Shown here: piece by piece, positions 54,303-62,492 of the stretch | How positions within the stretch are numbered: position 1 is the first letter of the stretch | Layout of the letters: each line of letters starts with the position of its first letter | NCBI GenBank assembly: GCA_009823395.1 | Contig: CM020501.1 | Location: forward strand, 26,935,861-26,999,860 | Direction of reading: 5' to 3' | DNA: 64,000 nt | From: Thamnaconus septentrionalis | Lineage: Eukaryota; Chordata; Actinopteri; Tetraodontiformes; Monacanthidae | Notes under the pieces: model-generated | The model's input: only the letters and a program-made list of their open reading frames with translations | Database searches by the model: none | What the model was told of the DNA's origin: nothing | Made by a program: the position numbers and the translations under genes

Positions 54303-57300
54303 ATTTTATAAACCGTTATTTCAACTCTGTGTGCCGCCAGCCATCAGTTTAATCTCATTTCACATGCGGGAAAAACACGTTTTTTGGATTTCCACTATAA
54401 GTCAAAAAAAGGAGGCACCAGAAAAAAAAGGTTTGAAGGCAACAAATGAATATTCGCCACGGCTTCCTCCCTCCCTCAGTCGGGTGTTGTTGGGGAGGGG
54501 ATATATCACAGCTGTCAATCGGCGTGACGTTTTTCTCTCCCTGTTGGTGCGGACGCCGGCCTGGAGACGTCGAGATTTAATCCCAACTCCCGTCGATTAG
54601 CGATTTATTCCCACAAAAAAAAAACTGAAATGAAGATGCACCCCCGTCCTCTGCCAGATGCTCCATGGTCACCTTGAGGTCCCGGCAGCCCCCCAAGCCC
54701 CCCACATCCCAGGACGAAAGGGCGGGGTCTCTCCAAAGCTGCGTCACTGTATCTTCGTCAAGTCGGTGAATTGACGGAAAAAACACGGCGGTGCATTTTG
54801 AGGGCTGCAAATCAGAGGAGCTGCGTCACTGCGTCTCAATGTTTTCCCCTTTCTAAACAAAGACTCCTTTAGAAAGCTCAAGTGTTTGTCTGATCACAGC
54901 CGTGCAAAACCCACAGTGAAATTGCTTGTAAATTGTCCCTCCAGATGCAGTTAGATGACTGTGTGTGTGTGTGTGAGGGGGAAAGGGTCTCTGGCTCTGT
55001 GCTGCTGCTGCTGAACAGTGGTTTCAGCCTCCAGACTGAAGCCAATCAACAGACAATAACGACGCGTCTAATAAGCACGACTCGGTGCTGACTGACTGAA
55101 TCACATCACATTATGGTGAGAGTATAGTAGTGTGTTTCCACAGTTTGCGTGTGTGTGTGTGTGTGTGTCTGCGCGGATGGGGGAATACCCTTCAACTGGA
55201 ACAGTCTGGAATCACGAGACAGTTGCCGTGGCAACGGCCAGAATGGGAATTTCCCTGGTAACAGACGTGCTCGTGGAGATGCTGGGAAGAGTGGAACTCG
55301 TCACCTCGGCGCTGGAGTGCCAGAAGGTGGCGGGTCGGGCAGAGCTACGTGGAGAGATGATTTTTTTGAAAAAAATCTTTCATCTGTTGCGGCCGAGAGC
55401 GACGATAACTCAACCTCAGGCTGTATAACTGCCCGTATTAGGGCTTGCGTTCCTTTTTTGTTTAGTTGCACCTGTGAGTACCCGGATAGCCGAAGTATAT
55501 GTACTCAACTGACTACTTTGAAATACATACATGTAGGGATGCACCGATACCACTTCTTTACAGAACGAACAGAGTATGAGTCCTTGCATTTCGGTACTCA
55601 ATGATACCGAGTACTTAATAACGCCAGTACACATAGAACACCGAATAGAACAACATTTCTCAGCATGGTTTTCTAGAACAAGTTGCGCTGCAGTACAAAC
55701 ACAAATTTAACAAAACTGTCATCTACATACGTAGACAACTGGTATCGGTGTTGTGGTATCGGCATGTATTTTACTAGTACGAGTAGAATACTCAACCCCG
55801 GTATTCGTACTGATTCCCGATACCGGTGTCTGTACCGATGCCCGTTAGTAGTTATGGGACCGATACCTGACGCTGGTATTGGTATTGGTATATCCCTGAC
55901 CTCAAGCTATTTTTATAAAGTGGCAAACCAGATGCCTGTGTTGCATATATAACTACCATTGGTGTTGTGTTATCTGCACGATTTTACGAGTTTGAGTGTA
56001 CTACTCAACCCCGGTATCGGTACTCATGCCCGATACTGGTATTGGTACCGATACCCAATGCTGGTATCGGTGCATCCCTTCATATATGACCTCAAGCTAT
56101 TTTTATATGCTGTCACGATAGATGGTTGTGTTTCTTCATTGTCTTCACCACTGCCAACAGCAAGCTAGTTGCGAGTTTTGCTATATTGAAAGCCAAATCG
56201 GAACCCCTGACCACTAGTTGCCACCATCATCTTAATCATGTCAATCACAACCCCAGGTACTTTGGAGTGCAAATGTTAGCCGCTCATACATATTAAATAT
56301 TGGACAGGAAGTCAAGATAATCACTGGGATAGTGTCTCTGTGTACCATAATGTTCCTGTGCTAAAGGTGTCAGAATGAAGTGTTTTTGGCCCACCGTCGT
56401 CTCTCACAGGAAATGTACGCAACTACATATATATTTCATGTCTTATATATTATATTCTATCTCCTTTCGGAGGAAATAAAACATCCTTGAAAATTCCCGT
56501 CAGTTGCGTCTCCGCACCTGCCGGGCGAGATAATAGACGCGGCAGGCGAACTGCACCCGCTTGTAATGCAGTATATCTTATCTGAGACGTTTCTAAGCCG
56601 GCAGGAGCAGGGATGTACAAGAGCGAAGCTGGGCTCAACGCAAACCTTTGCAGCTGCAATATGGCAGCAGTGAAATGTAAGACATACATACTGCATTATT
56701 TATCTTTTTATCTATTTTTTTTGAGTATAGAGACTTTTAATAAAATGTAAAATACAGATGTCAGAATATGTTGAAAAACAAAGCGTGGCTGTTGATGTGA
56801 AGTAAAGACAGACAAAGAAAGATAATAAAAGGTTCATTTTTTTTAACCATTGATTTTGCAAAATTGTGAAAATTTTCAGGAGAAAGCAACAAAAAATAGT
56901 ATCTCAGATTTTCCCTAACTTGAAGTCCTTAGTCTAAATTTCTTGTGTCACGCGTACAGCTTTGCCCACCCTACTGGCTTCAGAATGCACCAATAGTGAC
57001 AGTATATTATGTATTTTAGCCGGGGTTCGAGTGGCGGCTGCGGCACAAGATGGCTCCCTCGCAGCAACGCCTAAAATCATCTCGGCTCGGCTCGGCTCGG
57101 CTTCTGGACGTGCGCCTGCGTGCATGCACGCACGTACGGTCTCTCCTCCTGACTGTGTCAGTTCAGGGTGTCTTTGTGCCTTCGCTGAGGGAATTCCCCT
57201 CCCTGTGTCGCAGCTAAATTTTTTCATGGGACGCTAAGTGAAAATGGTTGCTGAAGTCAGGGGTGGGCAAACTTTTTGACTGGTGGGGCCACAATGGGTT

Positions 57301-58151
57301 CTTCAATGACAGAGGAGGGGGCCCGGAGCAGCAGTAGATGGATGGAGTGTTTTGGTGAGCCACCTCATAGGGGAATAAAATCTATAAAGGGATATGTAGA
57401 AAACATGTTGCTTTAATGTCAATTGAAAATGAACAAAAATCAAAGTTACAACAAATTTAGTGTCTTTGAAGCCCCACGGTTTTTAGCTCTTTATTGAAAT
57501 GACTCTGAAAACACTGAAAAAATGAATGAAATACAGCTATTTTATGACTTACCTCATCTGTTTTGAGAGTGACGTGGCGTGTCACCACTGGGGTCACCTG
57601 AGCCTACCAGTGTTCCCTGCTGACACCCCTCTTCGTGCCCTCCCAGTGGTGCCGTGAGTGATTTTTGGACCCTATGGCCAAAACAGGGGTGGGCAACCAC
57701 TCCCCAGACCGACGCGACTCTTAATTGGCAAGTGGCAAAACGAGGAACCCAGACAGCGCAGGGAACCTATACGAAGCCGCACGAGTGCGTTCGGAGGCTC
57801 AGAAATAATTTATCAGCCCTATTCAAGTGGAACAATGACAATGAAGGAAGGATTAGCCCGAGAATCCTGTAAAGGATTGGATGTGGCTGACTGGTCCTCC
57901 GCACAGGAAATCCCCAGGGGGAGGCAGCACGTGGGCTACGCTGTGTTTTCTTCTTCTTCTTCCCTCGAATGCCACACTGTCTTCCAAATATGACTCCAGC
58001 AGATCAAACCTTCTATCATAAAATAGCAAAGACGCTGGCAGAAGACACAAAATGTTGCCTGGTCCTGGAGCTTTTTTTCCTTCCCTTTTTAATTCACTCA
58101 CTGTTGTTTTGTTGCTGTTGTTGTTACTGTTGTTTTTGTTGTTTTAAATTG

Positions 58152-58198
<47 letters not shown>

Positions 58199-61100
58199 CG
58201 CAGAACCACAGCTAAAGGGCATCGTGACCAGGTTGTTCTGCAGGCAGGGCTTCTATCTCCAGATGGGCCAGGATGGAAGTCTGGACGGGACCAAAGATGA
58301 CAGCACTAACTCCTGTAAGTCGGCACGCTGCCTCTAACCTTCATACATCCATCCATTGATCCATCCATCCATTCATACATCTATTAATACATCCTTCTAT
58401 CAATTCATCCATTCATCCATCCAACCATCCATTCATCCAGCTATCCATCAATCCATCTATCCATTCATCCATCCATCATTATTGCATCCATCCCACCAAC
58501 CATCCATTCATCCCTCCATCCATTCATCCATTCATCCACTCACCCAGCCATCCAACCATCAATTTATCTGGTCATCCATCCATATATCCATCCATCTATC
58601 CATTTATCCATCCATCATCCATGCATCCAATCATCCATCCATCCATCCATCAATCCACCCACCCACGCACTCACCCATCCATCCATCCACCCAACCAACA
58701 AACCATCCATCCACCCATCTATCCATCCATGAGCTTAAAACAAAGCAAACCAGTCGATTTGTGCAAAAAACGATCCCCCATGTGGCCTACAGCAACAGGT
58801 GTGCGCACACAGCCCAATATTATTATTATATTTTTCAGTGCAGGTCTGTGGAAGCTGCGCTGCCTATCGGGGGAGGAGCCACCAACTCCACGGCTCATTG
58901 ATTAACGCCGCCTTCGTTATATTCTGACGCGCAGCGGCCGGGGGAAAATCAAATGCTAATCGCTAATCATTGCGGCGGGCGGCTCGCTGGAGTGTTGCAT
59001 CAATGGCCCCCGCTTGTTTACCACCAGTCCCTCTTATTCTCTCTCTCTTTCTCACTCCCTGCCAAATGCCCTCACATAAATCTTTTTGTCTGCGTGTTTT
59101 TCTATATATATATTTATAAATCTGAAATGTACCACAGCTCCCGACCATTTGTTGGCTGAGAGGTGCTCAGCTGAAGCAGATACGTCGGTGACATTTCCCC
59201 GCAGCGGCTGTTGCCGTCGCCAATCAGACGGTTGCATATCTTTATGCAAATTTGGGGGGTGTTGAGGGAGGAGGGGGAAAAAGGGGGTGACTCGAATAGG
59301 GAGTGATATTTACCGAGGGTGACTCGACTCGCAGCTGTACCTTCCACGCACTGGACGGACCGCCCTGCCAAATGAGAGCTCTGTGTTTTGCTTGAATTTT
59401 CATGAACGGCCTGTCTTTTTTTTAATTTAATTTTTTATTTTTGGAAAACTTAAAATTCAAGGTCCCAGACGCGATCGGTTTCACTTGGTTTTTAGGGGTA
59501 ACACCTCTCACGACTCGGACTGTGAAATGTTAGTAACTTGCACACAAGGTGAATTACCGAACGAAAAGAACGGATGAAGAATAAACATCCTTTTATCAGC
59601 CGAGGCCGGACCTAATAATAGGGGCAGATTTTTCTGATGCTTTTTTTTTTTGTCGGCGCAGAGTTTTCCGAAAAACCGAAAACAGCCACCGCGAATCATC
59701 AAACTCCCAGCAGGAGAGCTGTGAAATCTTAGTATTGAGCCGCAAGCCGCCGCTGGAACAAGTCAGCAAGACTCTTCAATCAATAATTGATTTAAAAAAA
59801 AAATGAAAATGGGACAAACAGTATTCTGTTTATTCTGCGTTTTATCGCTGAGCTTTGAAAAACATCCTGGACGTAAAATCAAAGAAAAAAAAAAAGCTTC
59901 AGCGTGTGCGTGCGATGTTCCACATCAGAAGACAAGTGTGCAGGAAGTAAAGATCGGACGCAGTGCATTTTATTGTTTTTGTTCTTTTTAATGTGCAACA
60001 TCATGTTTTCTGCAGGACGCTGCAAAAGACTAAACTGACTCGGTATGTTTAAATACAGAGTCAGCCAAAGAAAAATGGAGAGGGAAAAGAAAAACTTGCA
60101 TAAATGTTTCAATACCAAATTTATTCAGAAAATCTTGAGATTAATACATGTGACCTTTGACCTCTACAATCACAAGAGGGGCTCACAGTGGTGGCAACTG
60201 GCATATATGTGTCCTGCGAACTACTGCTGGGGTTTGTTGATGCTACATTCATGAGTGTAACGCCATCTGTTGGGGAAACATCGTACAACAGCCCACAGTG
60301 TTATCGTGACTTGATCAAAGAAGTATCTATATGTATAGAAGTACTGATAGGAATTAAATGTTTTTGCAAGTTTTTCTTATGCTATATCTACACACATGTA
60401 AACTACCACTCAAAAGTTTGGACACACCTGTTTCTTCATTATCTTTGCTACTTTTTACACTGTAGATACTGATACAGACTGAAGACATCAAATATATGAC
60501 CAATATATGTGGATTAATGTGGCAAAAGAAAAAAATGTTAAATATATTATGTTCTATATTTTATATGAAGGGTGGCTATTCTAGACCATCTAAAATATAA
60601 AACTTGTTTGCGTTTAATACAAATTCCATTTGTGTTCATTCATAGTTTTGATGCCTTGAGTGACAATCTACAAAGAAAAACCATTAATTCAGAAGTATGC
60701 GTCCACACTTTTGAATGGTGAATGACTGAATGAATGAAAATGAATGTGAATAACATTCACATTCTGTAGATGACGCCACAATTCACCGTAGGTTAACACA
60801 TACATAAAGGAGTAAATAAAGGAACAACAGACCAAATGTCTCACCTAAATGTACTTTTTGTTCTCTTAGCGAAGGCTTTCTCCAAATATTCGGCAAGGGC
60901 GAAAACCTTGTCATCAAAGAACCATGTTAGCCTGTCTGCATCATTCAGCCACATCAAATCAACAGTTTTACACCTATCAAACAACCTCTGACACAATTTG
61001 TGGTACAAAGGGCAATAAAACTCAAAGTGGAACTCATTCTCAACAGTCTGTCTTGTTCTGGGACCCCCTGGTAATAAAGGCAGGATCTATTTCCCAGACT

Positions 61101-62492
61101 CTCAAACCCGATTTGGCCCAGATTTCGGGGGGGCAAGGACGATAGAGTTGCGTCGGCCGTAGCGGAGCCAATCGATCGCCCTGTAAACGGCGGAGGGGGT
61201 TAAGTCGGCCCCTGCTTGACCTTTCCTCCGACAGTTGGAAGAATTTCAGAAACCTCCAAAGGTCGTTGCAATCACGGCCCATCATTGACGGCGGTCGCGT
61301 TTTTGGATTTTCGCAGTGGCGCATCGCACAGCGACAGTTCGGATTATTATTGTTATTAAAAGTGTTGCATTCGTGTTGCAGCATCGCTACCTCGTGCTTT
61401 GTTTTGTTCTTCCTGACGCCCACATCTGACGGGTCACCTGTAGTGACCTGCGTGTTTGGAGCATTTTGCTCATCTGTTATGCTAATGGGATGCTAATTCT
61501 GACTTTTCTTCTGCGGGGCCTTCGCTACTCGAACAAACTTGGCTTCCAAAATTTTAAGTCAACATAAATCGCAGAAAACGTCAAATAAAATGCAGTCAAA
61601 AACCTGTTTCCTGCTTCTGCTTCCTGTCTGTTAACATAATTATTCAACTTAAAACACCTGCAACGACTTTGGCTGCCCGCCAGTGGCCCGAAGGAGCCTT
61701 GCAAAAAAACATAATTAGCTGAGTTTCCATTACCCCTAGAATTGCGCAAACCTAAATATCGCAATAAAAACTGGTCATGGAAACAAAGTAAGTGTCATGA
61801 CTTGTCGCATTTACATGCCAACGGACGTGACGTACGGGGTCACGTGACCAGTTTACTTCAAGTGAAAATGGTGCGTTGTTTGGACGGAGGAGGAGATGGA
61901 ATATTTTTTTTCACAAGTAATCAAAGAGACAAATATAGCAACCATTCTAGACAGCAAACAACATTTAAGTGCAAATTTATCGCAAAATGTTTTGTGCCTC
62001 CATCCTCCTCAAAGTGGGTTCTCGCGGGACAAGATTTGACGAGAATTACGGCTGATGCGCTTCACACGGTTCAGTGGAAACACCTGCAAACTATACTTGG
62101 TTGAAATTTTAGAAATATCGCTCTTATTTTGCGAAAAACTGTCACGGAAACGCAGCTAATTACAGCTCTTGCCATAATTTTCGCTCAGTTGGAGGAGCGC
62201 GACGCTAAATTAGCAAATTAGCCCGTTTCCAACCTGTCACCTGCCTCCATCCAACCCGGACAACCCCCCCCTACGCCCCTCACCCCGTCTGCATCCACCT
62301 TCCCACATCAGCCAGACAACCAATCACCTGCTCTCCTGTCCCTCCCTACTGGCTGCTGATCCTCTCGTTTCTCTCTTCTCTCTCGCAGCTCTGTTTAACT
62401 TAATCCCCGTGGGTCTGAGAGTCGTGGCCATCCAATCAGTCAAGACGGGCCTGTACATTGCCATGAACGGAGAGGGTCACCTCTACTCATCG
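31813..62492 (+). CDS. fgf14: Fibroblast growth factor 14 (FHF4), 5' part with two alternative first exons
   Basis: FGF14 is an intracellular, non-secreted FGF homologous factor that binds the C-terminal tails of voltage-gated sodium channels and sets neuronal excitability. Two first exons, 1B (31813-31906) and 1A (51937-52129), each end in a single G and splice to exon 2 (58204-58314) and exon 3 (62389-62492). Joined to 1A this gives a reading frame of 136 codons, starting [19 protein letters not shown] and containing [35 protein letters not shown] and NGEGHLYSS. There is no signal peptide, as expected. The 1A leader with [18 protein letters not shown] is specific to FGF14 and rules out FGF11, 12 and 13. 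The exons for the last half of the beta-trefoil lie right of 64000. Intron sizes: about 20 kb between 1B and 1A, 6 kb to exon 2, 4 kb to exon 3. Confidence 0.95.
32280..33055 (+). repeat. G-rich minisatellite with a 9-bp base unit
   Basis: About 775 bases of GG(G/T)TCCAG(A/G)-type 9-mers, all with G-runs on the plus strand. Larger units are visible: GGATCC recurs at 32586, 32667, 32739, 32852 and 32948, and the first step is 81 bases (nine units). The 9-bp period keeps all frames open, which explains the collagen-like Gly-rich frame at 32224-32910. It lies about 370 bases after the exon 1B donor. Confidence 0.93.
33186..33249 (+). repeat. (CA)32 microsatellite
   Basis: CA run in the long first intron of fgf14. 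Confidence 0.95.
35287..35640. mobile_element. hAT-like short element (GGGCAAACT ends), copy 2
   Basis: Left end CAGGGCTGGGCAAACTTTTG, right end GGGCCATAGTTTGCCCACGC. The body is about 80 percent like 27553-27912 by eye, including GGGCCGGAGCAGCAGCAGAT. No clear target duplication remains. Confidence 0.7.
37066..37584 (+). mobile_element. GCGTTTCCAT-type MITE, copy C
   Basis: Left end AGTTGCGTTTCCATTACCCC, right end AACTGTAATAGCAACGCAGC. Inner AAATATCGCAATAAAAA and GGAGGAGGAGACGGAATATT match the other copies. Confidence 0.78.
38198..38435 (-). mobile_element. 3' end of a decayed transposon with a transposase-like tail
   Basis: On the minus strand an open stretch ends in [17 protein letters not shown] and a stop, followed by AATAAA and then GGCTGACTCTGTAT. 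Endings of the NGGHFEHL type are known from transposases of several DNA transposon families. A second, more decayed copy lies at 60054-60300. There is no intact catalytic part. Confidence 0.4.
40625..40992. mobile_element. Tc1-type short element, copy 2
   Basis: TACACTACCAGTCAAAAGTT at the left and the inverse ACTTTTGACTGGTAGTGTA at the right, TA at both borders. It is the cleanest pair of ends in the family here. Confidence 0.85.
41328..41386 (+). repeat. (CA)29 microsatellite, followed by (TG)n
   Basis: CA run at 41328-41386 and a TG run at 41491-41526 in an fgf14 intron. Their inverted placement could fold, but both are common in this window. Confidence 0.92.
41618..42040. mobile_element. 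Possible MITE with TTTACATGCAC motifs near both ends
   Basis: Left part CGACTACGTTTACATGCACA; toward the right, GTTTACATGCACTTCAGTTG and GTCGGACTAAGGCAATAATT. Further ATACATGCAGCTGAG and TCGAATTATTC blocks repeat inside it. The borders are approximate. Confidence 0.4.
43338..43565 (+). mobile_element. tRNA-derived SINE of a second type
   Basis: Head GTGGCTCAGGAGGTAGAGCG with B-box GGTGGTTCAAATTTG; body TTGTGTCCTTGGGCAAGACA, TGAACCCTAAATTGCTCC, TGTAAAGTGCTTTGGGGTGC, tail AGTGCAGTCCATTTACCA. This organisation is known from many fish genomes. It stands 12 bases left of the Tc1-type element at 43577. Confidence 0.8.
43577..43869. mobile_element. Tc1-type short element, copy 3
   Basis: TACACTACCAGTCAAAAGTT and the inverse ACTTTTGACTGGTAGCGTA, with TA at both borders. 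It is about 290 bases, shorter than copies 1 and 2 through inner deletion. Confidence 0.83.
45640..45893 (-). mobile_element. MITE end fragment followed by a reversed SINE
   Basis: 45640-45682 is the right end of the GCGTTTCCAT family (TTTTGCGAAAAACTGTCATG). Directly after it, 45715-45893 is the reverse of the SINE at 25424: GCATGCATGTTCTTGGA, GGAATCAAACCCACAAAGCC, GAGGCGGCAGCGCTAACCAC. Confidence 0.65.
46475..46700. repeat. Interspersed repeat, class unknown
   Basis: AATACATTTTATTTAAAGGC then CACTCAAGGTCACTGTACAG and TGTTTTAAAAGGTGAGTTTT. A shorter relative in the same orientation is at 50100-50170 (AGCGCTTTTCAAAGTCCTCA). Such copies are frequent in fish. Confidence 0.5.
46803..47303 (+). 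mobile_element. GCGTTTCCAT-type MITE, copy D
   Basis: Left end GCTGTGTTTCCCTAGACCC, right end AAACTGTCATGGAAACGCAG. Inner blocks follow the order of copies C and E. Confidence 0.78.
47650..47730 (+). repeat. (CA)40 microsatellite
   Basis: CA run in the fgf14 1B intron. Confidence 0.95.
48358..48618 (+). repeat. (TG)25 and (CT)36 microsatellites
   Basis: A TG run at 48358-48408 and a CT run at 48547-48618, with unique sequence between. Confidence 0.93.
49698..49758 (+). repeat. (CA)30 microsatellite
   Basis: CA run in the fgf14 1B intron. Confidence 0.95.
50453..50976. mobile_element. hAT-like short element (CAGGGGTGTC ends), copy 2
   Basis: Left end CAGGGGTGTCAAACTCAAAT, right end GGCCCGCGGGCCAGAGTTTG. 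The body parallels 22056-22575 in the same order (ATGGAACAA, AATAATACATTTAAA, ATAATATCCTTCA, GGGACTTGTAGTAT). Confidence 0.7.
51100..51936 (+). promoter_or_regulatory. Promoter and 5' UTR region of the fgf14 1A transcript
   Basis: CpG-rich flanks surround a long purine-rich stretch: (GA)n 51448-51506, (GGT)n, then (GAA)15 at 51558-51602. Immediately before the ATG the sequence is again CpG-rich with (GGTC)n and (CCAG)n short repeats. The transcription start is unknown, so the GAA tract may be 5' UTR of 1A as well as intron of 1B. Confidence 0.5.
51558..51602 (+). repeat. (GAA)15 on the fgf14 sense strand
   Basis: Fifteen uninterrupted GAA triplets, preceded by AAGAAAA and followed by GGAAAGG, inside the intron of the 1B transcript and about 335 bases before the 1A start codon. 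Confidence 0.95.
51937..52129 (+). CDS. fgf14: fgf14 alternative first exon 1A
   Basis: 64 codons plus one G before the donor GTGTGT. The basic leader ([30 protein letters not shown]) carries the nuclear-localisation-like clusters and the long-term inactivation particle region known for A-type FHFs. The ATG lies in a CpG-rich context (GGCGACATGGCAGCG) with a fair Kozak sequence. Confidence 0.97.
54222..54302 (+). repeat. (TA)n(TG)n microsatellite
   Basis: About 29 TA units followed by about 11 TG units. Confidence 0.93.
55535..56079. mobile_element. MITE with AGGGATGCACCGATACC inverted ends
   Basis: Left end AGGGATGCACCGATACCAC, right end TGGTATCGGTGCATCCCT, an exact inverse for about 17 bases. 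The body is full of short GGTATCGGTA/TACCGATACC direct and inverted copies. A related fragment precedes and follows the (AGT)n at 1963. Confidence 0.78.
57258..57560. mobile_element. hAT-like short element (GGGCAAACT ends), copy 3, right-truncated
   Basis: Left end CAGGGGTGGGCAAACTTTTT and body GGAGCAGCAGTAGATGGATG as in 27553 and 35287. The right inverted end is missing after about 57560. Confidence 0.68.
58155..58196 (+). repeat. (TG)21 next to the fgf14 exon 2 acceptor
   Basis: TG run ending 8 bases before exon 2. Together with the upstream T-rich stretch it takes the place of a usual polypyrimidine tract. Confidence 0.9.
58204..58314 (+). CDS. fgf14: fgf14 exon 2
   Basis: 111 bases, entering with two bases and leaving with one. 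The joined codon is GAA (Glu) from either first exon, then [20 protein letters not shown] and [14 protein letters not shown]. It begins the FGF core. The acceptor follows a (TG)n run that ends 8 bases before the AG. Confidence 0.97.
58341..58731 (+). repeat. (ATCC)n degenerate tetranucleotide satellite
   Basis: About 390 bases of CATCCATC with ATTCATCC and ACCC variants, starting 27 bases after the exon 2 donor. The His-Pro-Ser-Ile frame over it is not a gene. Confidence 0.92.
60054..60300 (-). mobile_element. Second copy of the decayed transposon seen at 38198
   Basis: Shares ATACAGAGTCAGCCAAA, AATACCAAATTTATTCAGA-like sequence, GGCTCACAGTGGTGGC and ACGCCATCTGTTGG with 38198-38435. On the minus strand [13 protein letters not shown] is readable, then the frame is lost by small indels. 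Confidence 0.45.
60399..60720. mobile_element. Tc1-type short element, copy 4
   Basis: Left end TAAACTACCACTCAAAAGTT, right end CACACTTTTGAATGGTG. The body is inverted relative to copy 2 (TGTAGATACTGATACAGACT, GAAGACATCAAATATATGA). Confidence 0.75.
61717..62157 (+). mobile_element. GCGTTTCCAT-type MITE, copy E
   Basis: Left end AGCTGAGTTTCCATTACCCC, right end AACTGTCACGGAAACGCAGCT, with AATT on both outer sides. It ends about 230 bases before fgf14 exon 3. Confidence 0.8.
62389..62492 (+). CDS. fgf14: fgf14 exon 3
   Basis: 104 bases, the conserved FHF exon size, encoding [20 protein letters not shown] and [14 protein letters not shown]. It leaves in phase 0 before GTGAGC. The acceptor has a strong TCTC tract. 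Confidence 0.97.

Larger units (their letters stand above)
52130..58203 (+). other. fgf14 intron between exons 1A and 2
   Basis: 52.1-53.9 kb is GC-rich and pyrimidine-rich with (GAAG)n at 52253-52285, (GAG)n at 52880-52910 and (TC)n at 52989-53026. 54.2-54.3 kb is (TA)n(TG)n. 55535-56079 and 57258-57560 are transposons. The long frames at 52441-53175 and 52785-53585 are low-complexity artefacts. No additional exon is supported. Confidence 0.6.
58732..62388 (+). other. Remaining fgf14 intron before exon 3
   Basis: Holds the decayed transposon at 60054-60300, a Tc1-type element and MITE copy E. The segment 58850-59380 is non-repetitive and moderately GC-rich and might contain a conserved element; nothing more can be said from one sequence. 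60730-61700 shows no definable feature. Confidence 0.5.

Noticed and set aside
58356..58901. A 181-codon frame of His-Pro-Ser-Ile repeats.
   Set aside because: Translation of the ATCC satellite only.
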